A DNA stretch of 12,038 nucleotides from NCBI GenBank assembly GCA_000432995.1, contig HF972654.1, positions 1-12,038 of the forward strand, written 5' to 3'. The stretch is from Clostridium sp. CAG:1013 (GTDB taxonomy: Bacteria; Bacillota; Clostridia; Oscillospirales; Acutalibacteraceae). Shown one piece after another: positions 7,328 to 12,038 of this stretch. The position numbers were made by a program, and so were the translations under genes. The notes beneath the pieces were generated by a model that searched no databases, had not been told where the DNA came from, and worked only from the letters and a program-made list of their open reading frames with translations. How positions within the stretch are numbered: the first letter of the stretch is position 1; each line of letters opens with the position of its first letter.

Positions 7328-7983
7328 CCACTTTGTACATTGTGCGGCACTGCCAGTCGGCGGGGAATCAGGGCGGCAGGTTTCAGGGCCAGTTCGACGG
7401 TCCGGTCAACGAGATGGGGGAGAAGCAGCTGGAGCTGCTGTCCCTGCGCTTTAGAAATGAGCATTTGGACGCCATCTACTCCAGTCCTCTGACCAGAGCC
7501 TACAAAACCGCTCAGGCTATTGACCGGTTCCACGATCTGCCCATCCAGACCATGGACGGTCTATCGGAGATCGATGTGGGTGAGATGGAAAACCAGCTTC
7601 TTTCAGAGATTGCCGTGAAATACCCGGAGGTTGCCCATAACTGGGATAGCGCCCCGGATTTGTGTGCTTTCCCCGGCGGGGAGACCATGTCCCAGGTGTA
7701 CCGGCGGATCAACGACGCAATCGATCAGATCATCGAAGATAACCCCGGGAAAACCGTGGCGGTCGCCACCCACGGCGGTGTTATCCGCAACCTGTATGCC
7801 CGAGTGGAGTATGGTTCCATTGAAGGATTGCGGAAAAGCGTGGTGTTTGGAAACACCAGCGTGAGCATCTTGGAGGCCGTGGATGGCCACCTGCGCTGGA
7901 AATCCATCAACGATATGTCCCATCTCCCGGAGGAACTGCGTCACGCTCCCACGCAGTACACCTTCCACACTCAGGCCATATGA
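7324..7983 (+). CDS. Histidine phosphatase superfamily protein (phosphoglycerate mutase-like)
   Basis: 219 residues from GTG 7324 (220 from TTG 7321). The superfamily moves phosphate through a phospho-histidine intermediate. Visible catalytic set: Arg8-His9 (IVRHCQSAGN, with Cys where RHG is usual), Arg58 in SSPLTRAYKTA, Glu83 region (SEIDVGEMEN) as likely acid, and His150 in VATHGGVIRN. Length and motifs fit the small cofactor-independent phosphatases (CobC/GpmB/YhfR type), whose substrates cannot be told from sequence. It is not a glycolytic mutase by any evidence here. It overlaps pyrD upstream and ruvX downstream (ATGA at 7980-7983), so expression is tied to pyrimidine synthesis; a nucleotide-related substrate is possible but only inference. 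Confidence 0.88.
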   Translation: MTTLYIVRHCQSAGNQGGRFQGQFDGPVNEMGEKQLELLSLRFRNEHLDAIYSSPLTRAYKTAQAIDRFHDLPIQTMDGLSEIDVGEMENQLLSEIAVKYPEVAHNWDSAPDLCAFPGGETMSQVYRRINDAIDQIIEDNPGKTVAVATHGGVIRNLYARVEYGSIEGLRKSVVFGNTSVSILEAVDGHLRWKSINDMSHLPEELRHAPTQYTFHTQAI

Positions 7984-8417
7984 TTATTTTAGGAGTGGAT
8001 TTAGGAAAGGCCCGTACCGGGGTGGCGATCTGTGACAAGGGTGAACTGTTGGCCTCTCCCTTAACGGTGGTTCAGGAGCACAACCGGGAACGGCTGGTGG
8101 ATCGATTAACAGCCCTGGCCAAGGAGCATCGGGCAGAGCTTCTTGCGGTGGGGTTGCCTCGGAACATGGATGGAAGTGAGGGAGAGAGCGCCCAGAATGC
8201 CCGGGAGATTGGAGCACTGCTGGGAGAAACCACTGGCCTGCCAGTAGAGTTTGTAGACGAGCGGGGCACCACCATTACAGCTCACGGGTACCTGAACGAG
8301 ACTAACACCCGGGGCAAGCGTCGGAAAGCTGTGGTGGACGCTGTGGCGGCTACGGTCATCCTGCAAAACTGCTTAGACCGCAGGAGACTGGCCCGTTCTA
8401 AGGGCGAAATAGACTAA
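7980..8417 (+). CDS. ruvX: RuvX/YqgF-family putative pre-16S rRNA nuclease / Holliday-junction resolvase-like protein
   Basis: 145 residues, an RNase H-fold protein. In Escherichia coli the family member is tied to 5' maturation of 16S rRNA; a resolvase role was proposed from the fold. Evidence: GVDLGKARTGVA with the first acidic residue Asp7, AVGLPRNMDGSEG (56-68), VDERGTT (92-98) and the last acidic residue Asp120 in VVDAVAA. Length is normal for the family. The start ATG overlaps the phosphatase stop as ATGA, giving coupling. No terminator is visible after the stop, so some reading into degV is possible. Confidence 0.92.
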   Translation: MIILGVDLGKARTGVAICDKGELLASPLTVVQEHNRERLVDRLTALAKEHRAELLAVGLPRNMDGSEGESAQNAREIGALLGETTGLPVEFVDERGTTITAHGYLNETNTRGKRRKAVVDAVAATVILQNCLDRRRLARSKGEID

Positions 8418-8431
8418 AGGTATAAAATGTC

Positions 8432-8460
8432 TTTACAACAATGGGGAAATCCGGTATACT
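8432..8460 (+). promoter_or_regulatory. Near-consensus sigma-A promoter for degV
   Basis: TTTACA (8432-8437), 17 bases, TATACT (8455-8460): five of six matches in both boxes at ideal spacing. It starts 15 bases after the ruvX stop and lies about 50 bases before the degV start, so degV has its own promoter. Confidence 0.82.
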
Positions 8461-8509
8461 TATTACAAAAGTAAGTGGGCGCTAAGAGGCCACAAGGAGG
8501 AGCATACGT

Positions 8510-9382
8510 ATGGGTAATTTCCGGATCATCACCGATTCCACGACGGATCTGACGCCGGCTCTTATCGAGGAACTGGGGGTGCAGGTAGTGCCCCTCTGCT
8601 ACATGATGGGCGGCAGAACTTATCACAACATTCCCGGAGGCGGGGAGATGGATGAACCCGCCTTTTACAATAAGCTGCGGGGCGGGGCGGTTTCCACCAC
8701 CACCCAGATCAATTCCGAAGAGTTTTTACAGGTGTTTACACCTTTGCTGGAAGCGGGGGAGGATGTGCTTTACATCGCTTTCTCTTCCGGTCTCAGCGGC
8801 ACCTGCCAAAGCGCATTATTAGCTCGGGAGGAACTGAAAAAGCGTTTCCCTGAAAGAAGGCTGGAGGTGTTCGATTCCCTGTGCGCCTCTATGGGTGAGG
8901 GGTTGTTGGTGTACCATGCCGCCAAACTCTGCCAGGAGGGCAAAAGCCTGGATGAAGTTCTGGCCTGGCTGAAAGAGAACGTACTGCGGCTGTGCCATTG
9001 GTTCACGGTGGATGACTTGAACCACTTGAAGCGGGGTGGACGTGTTTCTACTGCCACAGCTGTGGTGGGTACCATCCTGGGGATCAAGCCGGTGCTCCAC
9101 GTGGACAATGAGGGTCATTTGATCCCTGTTTCCAAGGTGCGGGGCAGAAAACAGTCCCTGGACGCTTTGGTGAAGCGCATGGAGGAAACGGTGGAGGATC
9201 CCTCCAATCAAATGGTGTTCATCAGCCATGGCGATTGCTTAGAGGACGCCCAATATGTAGAACAGCAGATTCGGGAAAAGCTGGGTGTCCAACAGGTGAT
9301 TATCGGTTATATCGGCCCTGTGATCGGTGCTCATTCCGGTCCTGGGACGGTGGCGCTGTTCTTCTTGGGAAGAGAGCGGTAA
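8510..9382 (+). CDS. DegV family fatty-acid-binding protein (FakB-like)
   Basis: 290 residues; ATG with AAGGAGG (8494-8500) 9 bases upstream. DegV proteins bind one fatty acid in a buried pocket; some (FakB) present it to the kinase FakA for phospholipid synthesis. Evidence: IITDSTTDL (6-14), VSTTTQI (61-67, the conserved Ser/Thr loop near the carboxylate), IAFSSGLSGTCQSA (89-102), DDLNHLKRGGRVS (168-180) and ILGIKPVL, ending HSGPGTVALFFLG. Length is typical. No fakA is in the window, so the partner is unknown. It is monocistronic by its flanking promoter and terminator. Confidence 0.93.
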   Translation: MGNFRIITDSTTDLTPALIEELGVQVVPLCYMMGGRTYHNIPGGGEMDEPAFYNKLRGGAVSTTTQINSEEFLQVFTPLLEAGEDVLYIAFSSGLSGTCQSALLAREELKKRFPERRLEVFDSLCASMGEGLLVYHAAKLCQEGKSLDEVLAWLKENVLRLCHWFTVDDLNHLKRGGRVSTATAVVGTILGIKPVLHVDNEGHLIPVSKVRGRKQSLDALVKRMEETVEDPSNQMVFISHGDCLEDAQYVEQQIREKLGVQQVIIGYIGPVIGAHSGPGTVALFFLGRER

Positions 9383-9399
9383 TTGCACAAAATATGCAC

Positions 9400-9442
9400 A
9401 AACGAGCACGCGGAGATTTAACATTTCGCGGGCTCGTTTTTT
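9400..9442 (+). terminator. Intrinsic terminator after degV
   Basis: AAACGAGC (9400-9407) pairs with GCTCGTTT (9432-9439); after an A-G mismatch CGCG (9409-9412) pairs with CGCG (9427-9430). Six T's (9437-9442) follow the helix. The mgtE promoter -35 box begins just two bases later. Confidence 0.88.
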
Positions 9443-9443
9443 C

Positions 9444-9472
9444 TTGACAAATCCAAGGGAAACGGGTACAGT
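9444..9472 (+). promoter_or_regulatory. Sigma-A promoter for the mgtE leader
   Basis: Perfect -35 TTGACA (9444-9449), a 17-base spacer, and -10 TACAGT (9467-9472, four of six). Transcription would start near 9479, giving a leader of about 266 nt before mgtE. It is packed directly against the degV terminator. Confidence 0.8.
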
Positions 9473-9528
9473 AATAAAGGCGTTTGATTTTACAGCTGAC
9501 GCCCTAAAAATGATTTCTAGTGAGGTGA

Positions 9529-9626
9529 GCAAAGTGATCGTTCCCCGAAGTAGCGGCGGCACAGAACCCGGAGGGGAAAGTGCGGCCAATTCTGTCTTAC
9601 GGCCCGTGAATAGAGGATCGCTTTGC
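9529..9626 (+). ncRNA. Candidate riboswitch-like core of unknown class in the mgtE leader
   Basis: GCAAAGTGATC (9529-9539) pairs with GATCGCTTTGC (9616-9626) over 11 bp with one T-G wobble. Inside, two alternative stems are possible: GGCGGCAC (9555-9562) with GTGCGGCC (9580-9587), one G-G mismatch; or ACAGAA (9561-9566) with TTCTGT (9590-9595). In both cases GGAGGGG (9570-9576) lies in a loop, where GGGGAA (9573-9578) can pair with TTCCCC (9541-9546) as a pseudoknot. This complexity resembles an aptamer domain. Pairings are read directly; function and ligand are inference. Confidence 0.5.
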
Positions 9627-9627
9627 C

Positions 9628-9656
9628 GCCGGCAGCTTTGTTAAAAAGCTTCCGGC
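9628..9656 (+). promoter_or_regulatory. Second strong hairpin in the mgtE leader
   Basis: GCCGG (9628-9632) pairs with CCGGC (9652-9656), then after a C-T mismatch AGCTTT (9634-9639) pairs with AAAGCT (9645-9650), loop GTTAA. It starts two bases after the closing helix of the core, so the two could stack end to end. No T run follows, so it is not a terminator. Confidence 0.7.
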
Positions 9657-9715
9657 TTCAGGGCTGAGCGCGGACGCGGCAGACAGCTGTGCTTTTGGTT
9701 TTGTGCTGTATCGTC

Positions 9716-9737
9716 CCTCCCGATTTATCAGAGGAGG
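9716..9737 (+). promoter_or_regulatory. Hairpin masking the mgtE Shine-Dalgarno sequence
   Basis: CCTCC (9716-9720) is exactly complementary to GGAGG (9733-9737), the ribosome-binding site of mgtE, with a 12-base loop. This could hold the site closed. CCCTCC (9715-9720) is also exactly complementary to GGAGGG (9570-9575) in the loop of the upstream core, so the two pairings exclude each other. Confidence 0.5.
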
Positions 9738-9744
9738 TACAGCC

Positions 9745-11079
9745 ATGAAAGAAAAGATCCTGGAGCTTTTGGAAGAGCGTAAATATCCTGAAATTGCTGC
9801 GTTGATCAAGGACATGAACCCTGCCGACGTAGCTACTCTGCTGGAGGATCTTCCTCAGCAGAATATGCCCATCGTATTCCGTCTGTGTCCCAAAGAACTG
9901 GCTGCGGACGCCTTCGCCTATATGGACGGCGATTCCCAGGAAGTTCTGGTACAGGGATTCAGCGACAAAGAACTGGACGAAGTGATGGGCCAGCTGTTTT
10001 TGGACGATACCGTGGACATGATCGAGGAGATGCCCGCCAGTGTGGTGAAGCGGATTCTCCGTCATGTGGATGAGGACACCCGGAAGATGATCAACCAGGT
10101 GCTCAACTATCCCAAGGACAGCGCCGGAAGCATCATGACCATGGAGTATGTGGACCTGAAAAGGGGCATGACCGTGGAGCAGGCTTTCGATCGCATCCGT
10201 GCCACCGGTTTGGACAGTGAGACCATCTATACCTGTTATGTGACCGGCGACCGTCGCAAGCTGGAAGGCATCGTCACTGTACGTGATCTGCTGCTTTCCC
10301 CCAAGACGGAAGTGCTGGACAACATTATGGAGACAAATATCAAGTTTGTCACCACCCATACGGACCAGGAAGAAGTGGCCCGGCTGCTGAGCAAGTATGA
10401 CTTCTTGGCGATCCCTGTAGTGGACGCTGAGGAGCGTTTGGTGGGTATCGTCACCGTTGACGATGCCATCGACGTTATCCAGGAAGAGGCTACCGAGGAT
10501 ATTGAAAAGATGGCGGCTATCGCCCCCTCGGACAAGCCCTATATCAAAACCAGTGTTTTCGAGACCTGGCGGAAGCGTGTGCCCTGGCTGCTGTTCTTGA
10601 TGATCTCCGCCACCTTTACCAGCGGCATTATCTCCTCCTATGAGGACGCTCTGGCGGCCAACTTGGTGCTTTCCAGCTTTATCCCCATGCTGATGGATAC
10701 CGGCGGTAACTCCGGCAGTCAGTCCTCCACCACCATTATCCGCGGCCTCTCCTTGGGAGAGATTCGGTATATCGACGTTCCCCGTGTGATGTTTAAGGAA
10801 TCGGCGGTGGCGGTGCTGTGCGGTCTCACTTTGGCCTTGGCTAATTTTGCCAAACTGATGATCTTTGACCATGTTTCCCTGATGATCGCTGCTGTGGTTT
10901 GCCTGACCTTGGTTGTTGTGGTGTTGGTCTCTAATGTGGTGGGCGGTACGCTTCCCATCTTGGCAAAGCGTTTGGGCTTTGACCCCACTGTGATGGCAAG
11001 CCCCCTGATCACCACCATTGTGGACGCTGTGGCGTTGATGATCTATTTCAACATCGCCAAGGTGCTGCTCCATCTTTAA
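9745..11079 (+). CDS. mgtE: Magnesium transporter/channel MgtE
   Basis: 444 residues; ATG with AGGAGG (9732-9737) 7 bases upstream; an in-frame GTG at 9703 lies before this site and is not chosen. MgtE is a dimeric inner-membrane Mg2+ channel whose cytosolic domains bind Mg2+ and close the pore when Mg2+ is plentiful. Domains: MgtE N domain of helical repeats (about 1-125), two CBS motifs (about 130-190 and 195-250, VVDAEERLVGIVTVDDAID in the second), a connecting helix, then five membrane segments (about 280-444). The family signature PMLMDTGGNSGSQSSTTIIRGL (314-335) is intact and the pore Asp is present (Asp427 in TTIVDA). Full length compared with relatives of about 445-455. Single gene between its own promoter and terminator; the long leader suggests translational control. 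Confidence 0.95.
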   Translation: MKEKILELLEERKYPEIAALIKDMNPADVATLLEDLPQQNMPIVFRLCPKELAADAFAYMDGDSQEVLVQGFSDKELDEVMGQLFLDDTVDMIEEMPASVVKRILRHVDEDTRKMINQVLNYPKDSAGSIMTMEYVDLKRGMTVEQAFDRIRATGLDSETIYTCYVTGDRRKLEGIVTVRDLLLSPKTEVLDNIMETNIKFVTTHTDQEEVARLLSKYDFLAIPVVDAEERLVGIVTVDDAIDVIQEEATEDIEKMAAIAPSDKPYIKTSVFETWRKRVPWLLFLMISATFTSGIISSYEDALAANLVLSSFIPMLMDTGGNSGSQSSTTIIRGLSLGEIRYIDVPRVMFKESAVAVLCGLTLALANFAKLMIFDHVSLMIAAVVCLTLVVVVLVSNVVGGTLPILAKRLGFDPTVMASPLITTIVDAVALMIYFNIAKVLLHL

Positions 11080-11088
11080 AAAACTTAT

Positions 11089-11118
11089 CCCCGGAACTTG
11101 TTGTTCCGGGGTTTTTTT
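11089..11118 (+). terminator. Intrinsic terminator after mgtE
   Basis: CCCCGGAAC (11089-11097) pairs perfectly with GTTCCGGGG (11103-11111), five-base loop TTGTT, followed by seven T's (11112-11118). Confidence 0.95.
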
Positions 11119-11130
11119 ATATCCCATGAC

Positions 11131-11164
11131 AAAAATAAAAACCCCGGAGTTTTTCGCTCCGGGG
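11131..11164 (-). terminator. Intrinsic terminator of the minus-strand oxidoreductase gene
   Basis: CTCCGGGG (11157-11164) and CCCCGGAG (11142-11149) form an 8-bp helix. Read on the minus strand it is followed by a T-rich run (complement of 11131-11141). It lies 20 bases past the stop of the minus-strand gene and faces the mgtE terminator. Confidence 0.9.
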
Positions 11165-11184
11165 CTTTATCATTTGAGTTGTTT

Positions 11185-12038
11185 TTACTCGAAGTCTACC
11201 ACAATACCCTTTTCGTCGGATTCCAGGGCAGCTTCCATCAGGCGCAGAACACGGAGAGCTTCCTCGTTCTTCACGATCTGCTCAGCCTTGCCCATTACCA
11301 CGTCGCACAGGTTGGAGTACAGCTGATTGCGGTCATACTCCAGCTCGGGCAGAGGCAGCTCGTCCACAGAATCAGCGTTCCGGGGAGCCATGGTCTTGGA
11401 AAGGCCTTCACCCATCAGAATGGGGGTAGCGTCCTTGTCTTCCCAGCTGCGCAGTACCACCATCCGGCCAGGATCACGGAAGTCCTTGATTTCGGCAGTG
11501 CCTTGGTCGCCGCACAGATACCAGTGGGGGAGAGTGATGAAGTTGCAGGTGCCCACTTCCACAGTGGCAGTGAGACCGCTTTCAAACACCATGTTCATGA
11601 TGAAGCCGTCATCCACCTCGTCGTTGGTGACGTGGGTCATCTTGGCGTAAACCTTCTTGATCTTCTCGGGGACCATGAGGACGATACGGTCCAGCAGGTG
11701 CACGCCCCAGTCAAACATCATGCCGCCGCCCATGGCCTTGATGCCGCGCCAGTCGCCGGGAATGCCGCGAGAACCGTGATAGCGGGACTCGATGTGGAAC
11801 ACATTGCCCACCAGCTTCTCGTCATAGATCTTTTTCATGGTCAGGTAGTCCTTGTCCCAGCGGCGGTTCTGCCGGGGATAGAATACCTTGCCAGTCTCCT
11901 TGGCAACTTCCAGCACATCTTCCAGATCCTTGCTGCACATCATCACAGGCTTCTCGCACAGGACGTTCTTGCCAGCGCGCATGGCACGGATGGACAGATC
12001 CTTGTGACTGTCGTTGGGAGTAGCGACCAGGACTACAT
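11185..12038 (-). CDS. Gfo/Idh/MocA family oxidoreductase, N-terminus cut by the window edge
   Basis: 283 codons are visible; the frame remains open to base 12036, so the beta-alpha-beta dinucleotide-binding start is missing. The family oxidises or reduces sugars, inositols and related polyols with NAD(P). Evidence, N to C: VVLVATPNDSHKDLSIRAMRAGKNVLCEKPVMM, containing the end of the Rossmann fold and the conserved EKP with catalytic Lys; then the C-terminal alpha/beta domain with GMMFDWGVHLLDRI (Asp and His in the usual GxHxxD-type place), VEVGTCNF and YLCGDQGTAEI. The ATG at 11982 (MRAGKNV) is internal, not the start, because the family sequence continues upstream without a break. Stop TAA at 11185. 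The substrate cannot be told and no neighbour in the window helps. Confidence 0.92.
   Translation of the reverse strand, partial: VVLVATPNDSHKDLSIRAMRAGKNVLCEKPVMMCSKDLEDVLEVAKETGKVFYPRQNRRWDKDYLTMKKIYDEKLVGNVFHIESRYHGSRGIPGDWRGIKAMGGGMMFDWGVHLLDRIVLMVPEKIKKVYAKMTHVTNDEVDDGFIMNMVFESGLTATVEVGTCNFITLPHWYLCGDQGTAEIKDFRDPGRMVVLRSWEDKDATPILMGEGLSKTMAPRNADSVDELPLPELEYDRNQLYSNLCDVVMGKAEQIVKNEEALRVLRLMEAALESDEKGIVVDFE

Larger units (their letters stand above)
9479..9744 (+). promoter_or_regulatory. Long structured 5' leader of mgtE (region without a gene)
   Basis: The 362 bases between degV and mgtE hold the degV terminator, the mgtE promoter and this leader. Its helices, listed separately, are an 11-bp closed core domain (9529-9626), a hairpin (9628-9656) and an SD-masking hairpin (9716-9737). 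No intrinsic terminator (hairpin plus T run) is visible in the leader, so any control would act on translation rather than premature termination. I could not find the conserved M-box blocks (RF00380), and the domain closed by the long helix is about 98 nt, smaller than an M-box. Confidence 0.6.

Noticed and set aside
9384..9402. Direct repeat TGCACAAA twice (9384-9391, 9395-9402) after the degV stop.
   Set aside because: Eight bases, two copies, and the second overlaps the terminator helix. No sign of an operator or attachment site; chance is enough.
9561..9587. Short matches to RNase P RNA (ACAGAACCCGG; GGGGAAAG) in the mgtE leader.
   Set aside because: The matches are about a dozen bases, in the wrong order, and the rest of the conserved RNase P core is absent. 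The leader is also too short for that RNA.
9510..9644. A 44-codon frame (ATG 9510) in the mgtE leader as a regulatory leader peptide.
   Set aside because: No ribosome-binding site lies before the ATG, the product has no feature such as a run of Pro or acidic residues, and the same bases form the strong helices described.
9479..9744. Assignment of the leader to the M-box or to the cobalamin riboswitch.
   Set aside because: I could not find the M-box conserved blocks, and only weak partial likeness to a cobalamin core (around 9588-9607) without a B12 box. A covariance-model search would decide.
1..12038. Mobile elements, CRISPR arrays, defence or phage genes.
   Set aside because: Every gene recognised is metabolic or housekeeping, with consistent codon use and operon packing. 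No terminal inverted repeats, transposase, integrase or spaced repeats were seen.

Overview
The window looks like a chromosomal segment of a strictly anaerobic, moderately GC-rich Clostridia, most likely Oscillospirales/Oscillospiraceae (gut type). The grounds are a HydB/HydA electron-bifurcating-type [FeFe]-hydrogenase pair, a class 1B (PyrD/PyrK) dihydroorotate dehydrogenase, DegV and MgtE proteins, strong AGGAGG ribosome-binding sites and compact intrinsic terminators. The lineage is inferred from gene content only.

Region 1 (1-2473): the 3' part of a hydB/hndC/nuoF-like gene, open to the left edge, followed by a complete hydA and a clear terminator. The hydB fragment carries an in-frame tandem duplication of 41 codons covering the CxxCxxC motif of the N3-type [4Fe-4S] cluster. 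The two copies differ only by silent changes.

Region 2 (2498-8417): a promoter followed by seven tightly packed genes: a membrane-anchored YdcF/SanA-like (DUF218) protein, pyrC, pyrF, pyrK, pyrD, a histidine phosphatase and ruvX/yqgF. The four pyr genes convert carbamoyl-aspartate to dihydroorotate (PyrC), dihydroorotate to orotate (PyrDK) and OMP to UMP (PyrF). pyrB, pyrE, carAB and pyrR are not in the window. The last three genes are joined by GTGA and ATGA stop/start overlaps.

Region 3 (8432-9442): a near-consensus promoter, a degV-family fatty-acid-binding protein gene and its terminator.

Region 4 (9444-11118): a near-consensus promoter, a leader of about 266 nt, mgtE (Mg2+ channel/transporter) and a terminator. 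The leader can form an 11-bp closing helix around a pseudoknot-capable core, a second strong hairpin, and a hairpin that masks the mgtE Shine-Dalgarno sequence. I cannot match it by eye to the M-box or another riboswitch class, so it is the best candidate here for an undescribed element.

Region 5 (11132-12038): on the minus strand, a Gfo/Idh/MocA-family oxidoreductase truncated by the right edge, with its own terminator facing that of mgtE. I saw no tRNA, rRNA, CRISPR array, insertion sequence or phage gene.
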